Source of the DNA: a virus
Reading direction: 5' to 3' (one strand)
DNA length: 64,000 bases
IMG/VR virus record: IMGVR_UViG_3300035698_035310
Location: 186,001 to 250,000 of that record
Every line of letters starts with the position of its first letter. Position 1 is the first letter of the stretch. Both the position numbers and the translations under genes were made by a program. This document shows, one piece after another, positions 1 to 8,480 of this stretch. The notes beneath the pieces were generated by a model. The model saw only the letters and a program-made list of their open reading frames with translations, was not told where the DNA came from and ran no database searches.

Positions 1-90
1 TAAATTCAACTCCCATCCATACGATGATTCTTTTGCCCACAATCTCATCACCACGCTATAACAATTGGATATCTTTCTATCATCCGGCAT
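1..90 (-). CDS. Hypothetical protein, partial (runs off the left edge)
   Basis: An open frame starts at an ATG at 90 and continues off the window edge (30 codons, beginning MPDDRKISNCYS). It follows the next minus-strand gene by 19 bases, as is usual in this operon. Nothing recognisable; could be a chance frame. Confidence 0.45.
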   Translation of the reverse strand, partial: MPDDRKISNCYSVVMRLWAKESSYGWELNL

Positions 91-109
91 GATTTGGTCT
101 GGAATGGTG

Positions 110-355
110 TCAGTTATCTTCATCATCCACCACGCCGTGCCATCTTAATTTATAACCCATTGAATCTATTTCATCATTAATTTGTATATCTACTGTATTA
201 CTTGTTCTGTTAATGGTATGTGAAAAATCTATTTTATTATCAAATAACCAAAACAGTCTTTCGCGCTCACCTTCTGTTAATACTGCGCCCGTTCTTTCAT
301 GTAGCGTCGATTCTATTATATCTATATTATCACAAGATGATAGTTTTTTGCCCAT
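110..355 (-). CDS. Small protein, FKLxW-like tail
   Basis: 81 aa. An in-frame ATG lies three codons upstream, but the SD AAGGA overlaps it, so the second ATG (MGKKLSS) is preferred. Near the C-terminus it has MGYKLRW, matching the xxFKLxW tail of several other small proteins in this window, followed by an acidic end. Overlaps the upstream gene by 26 bases. Function unknown. Confidence 0.65.
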   Translation of the reverse strand: MGKKLSSCDNIDIIESTLHERTGAVLTEGERERLFWLFDNKIDFSHTINRTSNTVDIQINDEIDSMGYKLRWHGVVDDEDN

Positions 356-563
356 ATGAAACATCCTTATGTGTTGATTTAAAATCTAATATCGTTTTTT
401 GTGTAATACCATACTCTTTTATAACTATACCAATCGAATTTTTACTTGCGGTTAACACCGACCAATCTCTATCTGTATATGTATATGACGTATCCACATA
501 AAAAAAATCTAACCACCCTTTCTCAACTGGATTGTTACGACAATCAAAAAATTTATAGTTCAT
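330..563 (-). CDS. Hypothetical protein
   Basis: 77 aa, soluble, rich in aromatic residues (WLDFFYVDTSYTY). Start overlaps the upstream stop as ATGA (560-563), indicating translational coupling. No family recognised. Confidence 0.65.
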   Translation of the reverse strand: MNYKFFDCRNNPVEKGWLDFFYVDTSYTYTDRDWSVLTASKNSIGIVIKEYGITQKTILDFKSTHKDVSYGQKTIIL

Positions 564-793
564 ATTTTTATATTCTGTATTGTTTTATGATCTAGATTCA
601 TTATTACAGCTAGCTCGTTTTGCGATAGAGTGTATTTTTCTACATATTTTTCAAGTAGCAAATCGCTCATTGGGTACGTGCTCATTTTTGGAAAAACCCG
701 TCTGTGGTACTCACTAAACAATTCACTAGTAGGTTTAATCTTACCTAACACCGTGCCACCTGGAAGTTTCGTCACTGTTGATCCTCTACTCAT
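560..793 (-). CDS. Small protein with C-terminal helix-turn-helix-like segment
   Basis: 77 aa. The last 25 residues (LSQNELAVIMNLDHKTIQNI) have the spacing of a helix-turn-helix: a Q-x-E-L-A helix, a turn, and a T-I-x-N recognition helix. This suggests a small DNA-binding protein, but without upstream support it stays tentative. Overlaps both neighbours by a few bases. Confidence 0.65.
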   Translation of the reverse strand: MSRGSTVTKLPGGTVLGKIKPTSELFSEYHRRVFPKMSTYPMSDLLLEKYVEKYTLSQNELAVIMNLDHKTIQNIKI

Positions 794-1148
794 CGACCAC
801 CCCTATAGATACATACTTCTCATCCATATTAACTATATCTACCACAGTTAATTGATTCTCCATAACTAAAGCCTCTATCGTGGAATATGTCATATCAAGT
901 GCGCCACCATCAGCAGTGCGACAATATAAACAATACAATCCACCAGCAATATAAACACAGACATGACCAGTAATAATATCTTCATCCTTACGAAGCGTTT
1001 CAACCGCATCACGTAATCCAGGTTCAGCATCAATAAACTTAGCACCATAATCGCCCATCAAACGATTATATTGTTCATCAGTCAATGAATGTATCTCCGC
1101 CGCCAATAACTCTAATAATTCTTTCTCGCCATTTTTATGTTCAGTCAT
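786..1148 (-). CDS. Hypothetical protein
   Basis: 120 aa. The start at 1148 is chosen because it overlaps the upstream stop as ATGA inside the repeated junction ATAAGTGTGGCACAGTTATGA. N-terminal half helical and charged; C-terminal half contains a GHVCVYIAGGLYCLYCRTADGG segment that looks like a beta-rich domain. No family recognised. Confidence 0.7.
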   Translation of the reverse strand: MTEHKNGEKELLELLAAEIHSLTDEQYNRLMGDYGAKFIDAEPGLRDAVETLRKDEDIITGHVCVYIAGGLYCLYCRTADGGALDMTYSTIEALVMENQLTVVDIVNMDEKYVSIGVVDE

Positions 1149-1324
1149 AACTGTGCCACACTTATATAATCCTTTAACCAATTCTCTGAATGAAATATAT
1201 ACATCAACCATGATTGAGTGCGTTTATTCTGTATTATATCTTGTATATATATCGCACCCACTTCTTCACGTGCAGCCATTATCGCACCTTCCGGTATATA
1301 CGGGCAATAATGACCAACTGTCAT
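1145..1324 (-). CDS. Small protein, paralogue of its upstream neighbour
   Basis: 59 aa. Shares REEVxAxYxxDIIxNxRxxxWL and the identical end YISVAQL with the 1321-1530 product, so the two arose by tandem duplication. ATGA overlaps at both ends. Function unknown. Confidence 0.65.
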   Translation of the reverse strand: MTVGHYCPYIPEGAIMAAREEVGAIYIQDIIQNKRTQSWLMYIFHSENWLKDYISVAQL

Positions 1325-1530
1325 AACTGTGCCACACTTATATAATAACCCATCAGCCATCTCTCAGAATAAAGCAAGTCCACCAACCATTCACAATCAC
1401 GTTCATTATGTATTATATCATATGTATATCTCGCACACACTTCTTCGCGTGTTCCAGTTACACCATTAGGTCGATACCCTTCATAGTTTTCATATTTAAT
1501 GGTTATAGTTACCATCATAGAATCTGTCAT
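1321..1530 (-). CDS. Small protein, tandem paralogue
   Basis: 69 aa. Start at 1530 overlaps the upstream stop (TAATG). Paralogue of the 1145-1324 product, ending YYISVAQL. Genes at 23.0-23.6 kb on the other arm end in the same ISVAQL/VVAQL coding sequence. Confidence 0.65.
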   Translation of the reverse strand: MTDSMMVTITIKYENYEGYRPNGVTGTREEVCARYTYDIIHNERDCEWLVDLLYSERWLMGYYISVAQL

Positions 1531-2024
1531 TATGGTATAACAACCCCCGCAACAGGTGCAACACCAACTATTTCGCATTCTACTTCATACACTATACCAT
1601 CTCTAGTCAACGGGCACATATAAGAAAATTCATCTTTATAACCATTCCATCCAGCAAAACCAAGTGCAACGATAGTAAGCAAACCAATCAACATATGCGC
1701 AATAGAGATAAACCATCCATTGTTTTTATAATAAGATTTCAATGTCGAAAGTTCGGTATTTGGTTTATAACTATTGTAGCCATCGTTGGTTATAAAATAA
1801 TCACCTTTGTTATCTATCTTGAGATCATCTTCAAGTAACATGATGCGAAGCGAACGCTGATAATCAAACAACGATATAGATTCTTTGCTGCCATCTACAT
1901 ATTGATGTGAATCATCAAATATAATACGAAATGAACCATCATCATGATTGGCGTATGATGTTGTGCTATAGACAGAACACAATAAAACCAACACAGCAAT
2001 CAACATCGTATGAATAATTTTCAT
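1530..2024 (-). CDS. Secreted, membrane-anchored protein
   Basis: 164 aa. N-terminal signal peptide (about residues 1-25, ending TTSYA before NHDD), a periplasmic-type middle, a transmembrane segment around residues 107-127 (AHMLIGLLTIVALGFAG), and a short tail with two cysteines. SD GGAGA precedes ATG at 2024. First gene after the promoter at 2056-2084. Function unknown. Confidence 0.75.
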   Translation of the reverse strand: MKIIHTMLIAVLVLLCSVYSTTSYANHDDGSFRIIFDDSHQYVDGSKESISLFDYQRSLRIMLLEDDLKIDNKGDYFITNDGYNSYKPNTELSTLKSYYKNNGWFISIAHMLIGLLTIVALGFAGWNGYKDEFSYMCPLTRDGIVYEVECEIVGVAPVAGVVIP

Positions 2025-2055
2025 CAATTTTCTCCATTCATATTAATAATGATTT

Positions 2056-2084
2056 ATTATACCTCTGAACTACTGTTATGTCAA
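2056..2084 (-). promoter_or_regulatory. Sigma70-type promoter, minus strand
   Basis: TTGACA, 17-base spacer, TATAAT read leftward; a consensus promoter driving the minus-strand genes below 2.03 kb. Confidence 0.8.
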
Positions 2085-2089
2085 GATAA

Positions 2090-2410
2090 TTATAGATGCA
2101 TAATCCTATATAGTAACACATCGTTGCCTGTTTCACGACACCAATCATCTATATGCATAGAGAATCCATTTAAATGCCAATAACATTTTTGTATTTTACC
2201 ATCATATTGATGTGTTATGACTGCTGGCCCATCTACGCGATGTCTTTCACCATTGATCCACCATGCCATTATATCAAGTTCACCATTTTGAAACCACGAT
2301 GTAAATGCGGGGCCATTTTCACGATGCAATACTGATCGATGTTTATTATCATTAATCCACGATTCTGAATATAATACATCATACTCATGATATTCAAGAA
2401 CGGGGTTCAT
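2090..2410 (-). CDS. MORN/YwqK-like repeat protein
   Basis: 106 aa. Shows the pattern of the window's repeat family: ESWxNDNKHRSVLHRENGPAFTSW, then HRVDGPAVI, then a WHLNG strand pair, and the C-terminal DWCRETGNDVLLYRIM. HRxDGPA repeats are typical of the MORN-variant/YwqK 'antitoxin component' family; in phages the function is unknown. ATGA overlap with the upstream gene at 2407-2410. Confidence 0.8.
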   Translation of the reverse strand: MNPVLEYHEYDVLYSESWINDNKHRSVLHRENGPAFTSWFQNGELDIMAWWINGERHRVDGPAVITHQYDGKIQKCYWHLNGFSMHIDDWCRETGNDVLLYRIMHL

Positions 2411-2622
2411 TTCCACGCCAATTTAAACGCCATAGCGTCTTCCACATATTGGAACCAAAGTGATGTTGCAACTTTTCCGTTTTTACAACTACCCATTTCA
2501 TCTATTCCCCATTTTACATTATACTTGCCTAAATTTTCAGACAACCATTTGGATATATCATCTGAGTAATTTGGTTCGGTTATCCAGTTTTTATCTAACC
2601 ATATTATGGTTTTATCTTTCAT
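2407..2622 (-). CDS. Small FKLxW-tail protein
   Basis: 71 aa. Ends in a variable strand followed by VEDAMAFKLAWK, the hallmark of a small-protein family with copies at 5.6, 7.8, 12.2, 13.8 and 54.0 kb. Overlaps the upstream gene by 11 bases. Confidence 0.7.
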   Translation of the reverse strand: MKDKTIIWLDKNWITEPNYSDDISKWLSENLGKYNVKWGIDEMGSCKNGKVATSLWFQYVEDAMAFKLAWK

Positions 2623-2884
2623 TTATATTCACGCGTGATCCACTTATACAAATCACATCCCCATTTTTGACGGTTGGTTGATCCAACGTTATTTCACCTT
2701 TATCTGTTAACACGGTTGTAGTGCGATACTTTACTGACACTATATCCAATACGGTGGCTTCGGTGTTACATACCCATTCTGACGTTGTTACATCGGTATA
2801 TAAGGCATATGCGAAAAACGACACTATACATGCCGCCATAATCAATCCACCTTTTTCGCATATAAATTCTAATATTGATAACAT
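2612..2884 (-). CDS. Small inner-membrane protein
   Basis: 90 aa. One transmembrane helix near residues 13-31 (GGLIMAACIVSFFAYALY), then a beta-rich soluble domain of about 55 residues. The ATG at 2884 has AGGTGG eight bases upstream. Function unknown. Confidence 0.7.
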   Translation of the reverse strand: MLSILEFICEKGGLIMAACIVSFFAYALYTDVTTSEWVCNTEATVLDIVSVKYRTTTVLTDKGEITLDQPTVKNGDVICISGSRVNINER

Positions 2885-2907
2885 ATCATATTCCACCTTT
2901 TAATATG

Positions 2908-2940
2908 ATACCCCCAACACAATACGCATTGGGGGATCAT
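2908..2940 (-). terminator. Stem-loop after the large membrane gene
   Basis: CCCCCAA and TTGGGGG arms flank an 11-base loop just past the stop at 2945. There is no long T-run, so it may be an mRNA end or processing structure rather than a strong terminator. Confidence 0.45.
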
Positions 2941-2944
2941 AGGT

Positions 2945-4678
2945 TTACTTCGCTAACAGTTTACGTTTTTCTTCTGGCGTCAGGGCTTTGAGTTTATCTT
3001 CAACCGCAGCATCCAAAAGTTTATTATCTTCTGCATCGCGAACCTGTTCGTTATCCGTCTCAACAATTCCTTCGATTTCACCTGTGCGGAGATCGATGGC
3101 GGTGTTATCAAACGATTTAACATCAACAACCGACATTCCACCATCAGCATATTCGATGGCTACAACATCACCCGTCGTAGTGATAGCAAGTTCTACATTA
3201 TCACCAGCGGCGGCGCGGAATACACGGTCAACAGCAGAGTCAATCATAACAAAGTAGGTTTGATTTCCGCTAACTACTTCTGTTCCGATACGTGTTACTG
3301 TGCCCTTAACTGTCTTAATGTCAACCGCACCGGAAACACCAGAACTCATACCACTGTTGCGATGCGCAGATTGATACGCACGCATAGCTTGTCGAACATT
3401 TTTACCAATGCCGAAAACCGCACGATTGGTTCCAGATACAAATCCATATTGTTTGATATTACCATCACCATCTTTGATCGTAGCAGCATACGTAGGCTTA
3501 CCGCCAATATTTACCATGATAGGAAAAGTTGCGGTGTATCCACCAAAGTTAGATACCGCGCCATTAAGAACTTTTTGAGCAGCATCTTCGGTGGGTCCAG
3601 TTACGCGATACATGCGTGCTTCTTTCGTGCGTGTGTCAACCAACACAAATCCAACGGTTCCAGCATCATTGCCAACAGATGTCATACCTGTATACCAACG
3701 CGAACTTCCATCTTTGGTATATACGAGGCTGGTTCCAGTGGTAGTTTTAGTTATGCCATCTTTAGCACCTAAGAATATTTGATTCCACCAACCGTTTTTA
3801 AGTTGACCCCATGCGTCCAATTGATTCGCGATGAAAGTTTCAGGTTGAATGCGATCAATCCATGATGGCGCTGATGCAATGTCATATTCTTTTAATTCAC
3901 CAGTAGTTGGGTTAACAACAACAACGCCATATGCATCATTACCTTTCCAACCTACCGCTTTATCGTATAATGTGACTACCCACCACGGTTCGTTATTATC
4001 ATCCAATTCTAATGTATAATCAGTGATACCGGTTGATGCATAACCACTCAGCCATAGATGACGCTGAACGCCATATGAAAAATACGAATCTTTTGTATAA
4101 TGTAAATTTTTATTCAAATGCATTTCCGCATCGCGATAATTTGTTGCACTTACTACAACATATCCGGGTGTGCCTTCCATTTTGACCCACTTAAATAAAC
4201 CAGAAGGCTCCAATGCTGCAACCCATACCAATTTGCCATTTACACTTTGAATAGACATTGTTCCAATTTTAACCTTAGAACCCAATCCCGCATCTTGCCC
4301 CATTAATTCTTCGGCGCGTTTAACCGCTAGTGCTTGATCAACAACTCGCAATTGCGATAAATCAATAGTTTCTACATCGGTGCGAAAATTGCTTTCTTCA
4401 ACCGATCCAATAAGATTTTTATGACCATCTGTGCTTACCATCCAACTAGAGCCGATGTTAACAGTTATCAGAAATATAAATGATGCTAATAATGTGCCAT
4501 ATCCGAGAAACGATATTCTTGCCGCTCCTATTTTAGTGGCGTATAATCCAATACCTATACCATTTATCATCAACAGCACTAACGCGCTGCTGAACCCCCA
4601 TGCAAATACTGGCATAGCTAAATACCCAAAAATAAAATTAAGTAAAATAAGCCATATGGCAAAAACACCGTTCTTCAT
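2945..4678 (-). CDS. Large membrane-anchored exported protein, unknown function
   Basis: 577 aa, the largest product of the left arm. Three or four hydrophobic segments lie in the first 80 residues. A long exported domain follows with repeated beta-rich units of the form WxVTLYDKxxGWxGxDAYGVVVVNPTTGELKEY, reminiscent of PepSY-like domains, then WIDRIQPETFIANQLDAWG. The C-terminus is acidic and helical (LKALTPEEKRKLLAK). SD GGAG is eight bases before the ATG at 4678. It is the only gene between a strong promoter and the 2908-2940 stem-loop. A cell-envelope role is inferred only from topology. Confidence 0.8.
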   Translation of the reverse strand: MKNGVFAIWLILLNFIFGYLAMPVFAWGFSSALVLLMINGIGIGLYATKIGAARISFLGYGTLLASFIFLITVNIGSSWMVSTDGHKNLIGSVEESNFRTDVETIDLSQLRVVDQALAVKRAEELMGQDAGLGSKVKIGTMSIQSVNGKLVWVAALEPSGLFKWVKMEGTPGYVVVSATNYRDAEMHLNKNLHYTKDSYFSYGVQRHLWLSGYASTGITDYTLELDDNNEPWWVVTLYDKAVGWKGNDAYGVVVVNPTTGELKEYDIASAPSWIDRIQPETFIANQLDAWGQLKNGWWNQIFLGAKDGITKTTTGTSLVYTKDGSSRWYTGMTSVGNDAGTVGFVLVDTRTKEARMYRVTGPTEDAAQKVLNGAVSNFGGYTATFPIMVNIGGKPTYAATIKDGDGNIKQYGFVSGTNRAVFGIGKNVRQAMRAYQSAHRNSGMSSGVSGAVDIKTVKGTVTRIGTEVVSGNQTYFVMIDSAVDRVFRAAAGDNVELAITTTGDVVAIEYADGGMSVVDVKSFDNTAIDLRTGEIEGIVETDNEQVRDAEDNKLLDAAVEDKLKALTPEEKRKLLAK

Positions 4679-4709
4679 AATCAATCTCCTTTAAATTTAT
4701 GTATAATTC

Positions 4710-4738
4710 AATATATCATTATATGGTAGATGTGTCAA
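4710..4738 (-). promoter_or_regulatory. Promoter of the large membrane gene
   Basis: TTGACA, 17 bases, TATATT on the minus strand, with an additional TATAAT-like string in the spacer. Confidence 0.65.
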
Positions 4739-4740
4739 GA

Positions 4741-5133
4741 TCAATCCCAACGCCCCCGTTTCTCCCAATACTTCTTCCACTTATTGAAACTGCCACCACC
4801 TTTGGGATTCATATCAAGACGATACACTGCCAACTTTGTTCGATCCCGCAATCGACGTTCGACTTGCTGTAGATATAACGTCCACGGATCAGGTTTATAT
4901 ATTTTCTTGGAGCCTTTTTTACTATTGCATGTATCACAAGCAACAACAATATTAGTAACCGAATGAATCCGATTGATTTTACTTAATGGAATAACATGAT
5001 CAGCAGTTGCCGATTTACGTGTTAACTTACAACCACAATAGTAACACTTATTGGTTTGATCTTCTAAAATATTATCGCGGTCAATGGTATAAAATATTCT
5101 ATCCATTTTCGATTGAAACTTGATTTTGCTCAT
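4741..5133 (-). CDS. HNH endonuclease (homing-type)
   Basis: 130 aa. HNH module: C30xxC33, then TADHVIPLSK (D45-H46), N61, and CDTCNSKKGSKK (C66, C69, N70), i.e. a zinc-supported beta-beta-alpha-metal nuclease. The C-terminus is basic and likely contacts DNA. Free-standing HNH genes of this size are usual selfish elements in T4-like phages. No clear SD; the start lies two bases after the upstream gene. Confidence 0.85.
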   Translation of the reverse strand: MSKIKFQSKMDRIFYTIDRDNILEDQTNKCYYCGCKLTRKSATADHVIPLSKINRIHSVTNIVVACDTCNSKKGSKKIYKPDPWTLYLQQVERRLRDRTKLAVYRLDMNPKGGGSFNKWKKYWEKRGRWD

Positions 5134-5134
5134 A

Positions 5135-5608
5135 TTATTTTATTTTAATACACCATCGTCTTTTATGTTTTAAATCATACGCCGTAACAAGATAATGCTT
5201 AGATGTCACGACGTGATGATTGTATTGTATTTGTGCACATGATCCTTGTTTTTTATTAGAGAATGTAGCTAACTCCATCGCGATTTCATTTTCTTTAGAT
5301 ATGCTGGCGGCTTCAGAATGATATAATTCAAAATCATCAAGGTATATTTCACCATTAATCGTATAACTAACACCCACAACTATTGTGTCACTGCGAATGT
5401 TTCCACTAGAACTAGATAATAACCCACCAATCCATTTTCCATCCAATATATTATCATCAACGGATATCACCGTAACCATTAATGGTGATAATACAACTGT
5501 TACGGGAGGATGATTTCTATTATACGATTGAACGGCTATATATATAATTGCCAATATCACAATCGCCCAAATAATGTTAAATTTATAAGTACTCAAAAAT
5601 TTGTTCAT
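5135..5608 (-). CDS. Membrane-anchored protein
   Basis: 157 aa. Single N-terminal transmembrane helix (about residues 10-27, FNIIWAIVILAIIYIAVQ), then a beta-rich exported domain with two cysteines (C123, C152) that could form a disulphide. SD AGGAG before ATG. Function unknown. Confidence 0.75.
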   Translation of the reverse strand: MNKFLSTYKFNIIWAIVILAIIYIAVQSYNRNHPPVTVVLSPLMVTVISVDDNILDGKWIGGLLSSSSGNIRSDTIVVGVSYTINGEIYLDDFELYHSEAASISKENEIAMELATFSNKKQGSCAQIQYNHHVVTSKHYLVTAYDLKHKRRWCIKIK

Positions 5609-5627
5609 TTTTTTCTCCTATATCGTT

Positions 5628-5987
5628 TTATATCCATCGTAGCATTATAGCCATGCCATCCTCTTCTGACGTTGTATACGCAACATTACCACGATTTGTT
5701 AGTTTTTTAGGGGTAACATTATTCAACGAACGTTTAGATTTATCGGTCAGTGTTCCATTATTACGCATTTCACGTATCTTGTCAACTGTTATAAATCCTT
5801 CATATAATACAACAATGCCAGAACGTTTCATTACAACTGCATATATTTTATTTTCAAAACACCAATCTTCAATTTCAACCAAGTCTATGTCTTCACCGTT
5901 GGGTAATGTTATTTCATATAAATCATGATGTATAAACTTTATCGCACTCAATAATGGTTCTTGAAATATATCTGGAATTTTCTGCAT
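5628..5987 (-). CDS. FKLxW-tail family protein
   Basis: 119 aa. Has the family's central EDWCFENKIYAVVMKRS and final EEDGMAIMLRWI, separated here by a basic insert of about 35 residues (KSKRSLNNVTPKKLTNRG). Good SD (AAGGAT) before ATG. Confidence 0.75.
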   Translation of the reverse strand: MQKIPDIFQEPLLSAIKFIHHDLYEITLPNGEDIDLVEIEDWCFENKIYAVVMKRSGIVVLYEGFITVDKIREMRNNGTLTDKSKRSLNNVTPKKLTNRGNVAYTTSEEDGMAIMLRWI

Positions 5988-6077
5988 AGTTATCCTTTTA
6001 TTTTTTTTATCGTCACATTTGTGCTAATTAATAAATCTTTTTGGTAGATATCAAACTCGTAAAATATTTCTGCCATA

Positions 6078-6106
6078 TCATAACACACCACAACAATATA
6101 TGTCAA
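6078..6106 (-). promoter_or_regulatory. Divergent promoter, leftward
   Basis: TTGACA, 17 bases, TTATGA. Its -35 lies five bases from the -35 of the rightward promoter, so both could share a regulator. Confidence 0.65.
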
Positions 6107-6111
6107 GATGC

Positions 6112-6140
6112 TTGACACATGTAAATATAGATGATACAGT
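6112..6140 (+). promoter_or_regulatory. Divergent promoter, rightward
   Basis: TTGACA, 17 bases, TACAGT; drives the lone plus-strand gene at 6169. Confidence 0.65.
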
Positions 6141-6168
6141 TTTAATATAACCAATAAAGGAGAATATT

Positions 6169-6435
6169 ATGACTGAAAAAACAATTGCAACACCGACACT
6201 AACGATTTCAAACTGCATCGATTGCCCGAATCATGAAGTCATCAATGATCGTGACCCATCTGATTGGTTCTGTGATGATGACGTTGCCGTTGTGTGCACC
6301 AAAACCCGCAACCCTACACAAAACACACAATCAAAGCATGCATCAGACCATAGCCCTTACAGAGCAATCACAGTGGCATGCCGTCCATATCAAAAACGTA
6401 AAGAAAGTGAAATCCCTGATTGGTGTCCACTATAA
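6169..6435 (+). CDS. Small cysteine-rich protein
   Basis: 88 aa, the only plus-strand gene in the first 16 kb, with its own promoter and SD (AAAGGAG). Five cysteines in CIDCPNH, DWFCDDD, VVCTKT, ACRP and DWCPL suggest a zinc site. The arrangement CxxCPNH...WFCDDD...VxC...IPxWCP is one I have seen in small phage hypothetical proteins. Ends one base before a convergent gene. Confidence 0.8.
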   Translation: MTEKTIATPTLTISNCIDCPNHEVINDRDPSDWFCDDDVAVVCTKTRNPTQNTQSKHASDHSPYRAITVACRPYQKRKESEIPDWCPL

Positions 6436-6744
6436 TCAATCGTTTTTAAATCGGGTTTCGTATATTATAAATTGCGGTACACACATTTCGACATTTATGG
6501 TAATCATGGTGTGTTCACCATTTTTGCTTTCATACTCGCCCACATAAACAGAATGCACAGTGGCTTTCCAATCATCCTCATCATAGAACATATTAATCCC
6601 AGCGTCGGTATCTTTATAACCCCAACACAGTGATGGTCTATATACAAGATTGCCTTCTCTTGGATCAGCACCAAACTCTGCAAATATAATAGCGTGTGCA
6701 TTTTCATATAACTCAAACGCCATACCCATAGATATTTCTACCAT
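6436..6744 (-). CDS. Hypothetical protein
   Basis: 102 aa, soluble, acidic centre (NMFYDEDDWK). SD AAAGGAG before ATG; TAATG junction with the upstream gene. No family recognised. Confidence 0.7.
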   Translation of the reverse strand: MVEISMGMAFELYENAHAIIFAEFGADPREGNLVYRPSLCWGYKDTDAGINMFYDEDDWKATVHSVYVGEYESKNGEHTMITINVEMCVPQFIIYETRFKND

Positions 6745-7004
6745 TAATTAACTCCTTTATAAATGCTGCATGGAATAATTTTAGAGTCCGTGCCTAACTT
6801 AACAGCCATAACACCCGACTTCCAACCTATCCAACGAGTGACATATGATACACCGTCAATACATACCGTGTCAAATACAGGTTTAGGTGCCGCTGGCTCC
6901 TCATTAGAGTGTTCAGAGCTAACCGGATCGGCGCATGCCGTTAACGCTAATATAGCAATCATCGGTAAATAAAAAACAAATCGTGGAATATTATCAAACT
7001 TCAT
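6744..7004 (-). CDS. Small lipoprotein
   Basis: 86 aa. Lipoprotein signal ending ILALTAC with the lipidated cysteine at about residue 24, a Pro/Glu linker, then a beta domain of about 45 residues with two cysteines. The ATG at 7004 is preferred over one four codons upstream because GGAGA lies between them. Likely outer-membrane or periplasmic; role unknown. Confidence 0.8.
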   Translation of the reverse strand: MKFDNIPRFVFYLPMIAILALTACADPVSSEHSNEEPAAPKPVFDTVCIDGVSYVTRWIGWKSGVMAVKLGTDSKIIPCSIYKGVN

Positions 7005-7030
7005 GTTATTCTCCATTAATAATTTATACC

Positions 7031-7828
7031 TTAACCAAGTGTGCCAAATACAGCAAGTATGCCCAATGCATTTGGATTAAACGCAAGAGTTGCCACCAAA
7101 CCAATGGCTAATAGAAATGCTGCCAAGTATCCCATAAGAACACCAGTAAGTTTAAGCCAACTGATATTAACTACGATAGCATCTTTCTTTACGGAAATAG
7201 ATTCAATTGCCATAGATATAATCGTTTGTCCTTTTAAAGCATACACTGGTGATTTTTCCAAGTAACTACGAACCAATGTTGACATGCCTTTATCGACCAG
7301 AGACTTATTGATTTTTAAAAACTTATCTTTTAAATCTGATTCTATTCTGACTGTGGTTGGTTTGTAATAAAACTTGCTTGCGCGATACATTACAGTTCCA
7401 GTTGTATAAGATGTCACATGGCTGGTTTCAGTGGAAAGATTTGCACACCCTTTGCTTAGTTTAGAGGCGACATTTTGTAATTTATCCATCCAACCTTTCT
7501 TTTCGGTGCTTGGCTCAATCTTCAAGCACTTACCAGTTTTGTTGATGTTGGCATTAAGGTCAACTGATAGAAGACCGACATTAGCTGCTGAATTATCCGA
7601 TTCAATTATCTCACCAATTTTAGTGCCGACAACAACTTTATCTACATCAATCGTGTAGATGGATAATTGTTTGGTGATTGGTAATTTCTTTTGAATTTCT
7701 GCATTCAGTGTGGCAACTGGTATATTGATGTTATCCAAATCAAACTGACTGAACACAGTCGCAACTGCACATATGAGTAGAAATACTATCCCTGCACCTG
7801 ATAATAAATATCGTTTAGTTTTTGTCAT
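7031..7828 (-). CDS. Protein with N- and C-terminal membrane helices
   Basis: 265 aa. Helix near residues 7-27, an exported domain (INIPVATLNAEIQKKLPI...VGLLSVDLNANINKTGK, with two cysteines), and a C-terminal pair of hydrophobic segments. The N-terminal exported part resembles the general pattern of YceB/DUF1439-type domains, but this is weak. AAAGGAAAC precedes the ATG at 7828. Confidence 0.75.
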   Translation of the reverse strand: MTKTKRYLLSGAGIVFLLICAVATVFSQFDLDNINIPVATLNAEIQKKLPITKQLSIYTIDVDKVVVGTKIGEIIESDNSAANVGLLSVDLNANINKTGKCLKIEPSTEKKGWMDKLQNVASKLSKGCANLSTETSHVTSYTTGTVMYRASKFYYKPTTVRIESDLKDKFLKINKSLVDKGMSTLVRSYLEKSPVYALKGQTIISMAIESISVKKDAIVVNISWLKLTGVLMGYLAAFLLAIGLVATLAFNPNALGILAVFGTLG

Positions 7829-7842
7829 GTTGTTTCCTTTTG

Positions 7843-8043
7843 TTATTCCCACCTTAATTTAAACGCCATCATGTTAGTTTCACCCTTTATGTATAACACC
7901 GAATAGTCGTCGCTATCTCTCACAAACCATTCACCATTAACTAAATTCTCGCGGCACCATGCTGCGTAATCTAAAATATAATTATTGCCATCATCTACAT
8001 GAATGCGATACATGGTGTTATTATGACGATGTATGTCTAACAT
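7843..8043 (-). CDS. FKLxW-tail family protein
   Basis: 66 aa: a compact family member with AAWCRENLVNGEWFV in the centre and TNMMAFKLRWE at the end, so it shows the minimal domain. Overlaps the upstream gene by 23 bases. Confidence 0.7.
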   Translation of the reverse strand: MLDIHRHNNTMYRIHVDDGNNYILDYAAWCRENLVNGEWFVRDSDDYSVLYIKGETNMMAFKLRWE

Positions 8044-8221
8044 CTATAACCTCTATATGTATATCACTATCTTTGGCATGGTCGATTAATAAATTTATAT
8101 CTAAAAACCATTCATTGTTGGCTGATATATTGGTTATCAACGTTAAATATATTTCCAGTTCAACATTAAGCCCATGTTGAGCAGGTCTGTCGACGTATTC
8201 CGTCGCCACATCAATAAGCAC
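8021..8221 (-). CDS. Hypothetical protein (GTG start)
   Basis: 66 aa. The only sensible start is a GTG at 8221 overlapping the end of the previous gene. It contains ISANNEWFLDINLLIDHAK, which resembles the middle of the FKLxW-tail family without the tail. Could be a degenerate member. Confidence 0.55.
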   Translation of the reverse strand: MLIDVATEYVDRPAQHGLNVELEIYLTLITNISANNEWFLDINLLIDHAKDSDIHIEVIDVRHTSS

Positions 8222-8420
8222 CTAACGTTACAAGTAGGTCTTTCGCTGACATTTGTTCAAGTTTGGCGATACGTTCACGAACCAAATATGAAGCGACAAA
8301 CTCTACTATATCATCGCCCGGAACCTCGATTCTCTCCTCACCAACAATAACTGAAATATCACCAGATAAATCTGAGTTACAAATAAAACGTGTTTCACCA
8401 TGCTCATACGTATGTGACAT
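8211..8420 (-). CDS. Hypothetical protein
   Basis: 69 aa, soluble, first gene after a consensus promoter, SD AAGGAG. Central GDDIVEFVASYLVRERIAKLEQM looks like a helical segment. Function unknown. Confidence 0.75.
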   Translation of the reverse strand: MSHTYEHGETRFICNSDLSGDISVIVGEERIEVPGDDIVEFVASYLVRERIAKLEQMSAKDLLVTLGAY

Positions 8421-8450
8421 GCAGTATCTCCTTATATTTCAGTTATGCAT

Positions 8451-8480
8451 ATTATATAACACATATGCGTATGGTGTCAA
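8451..8480 (-). promoter_or_regulatory. Promoter, minus strand
   Basis: TTGACA, 18 bases, TATAAT. Confidence 0.75.

Noticed and set aside
3260-3772. Plus-strand open frame of 170 codons
   Set aside because: Lies wholly inside the 577-aa minus-strand gene, with no SD or promoter and low-complexity Thr/Asn/Ser composition.
5993-6076. 28-codon minus ORF (MAEIFYEFDIYQK...)
   Set aside because: Its ATG overlaps the predicted -10 of the leftward promoter, so it would not be in the transcript.
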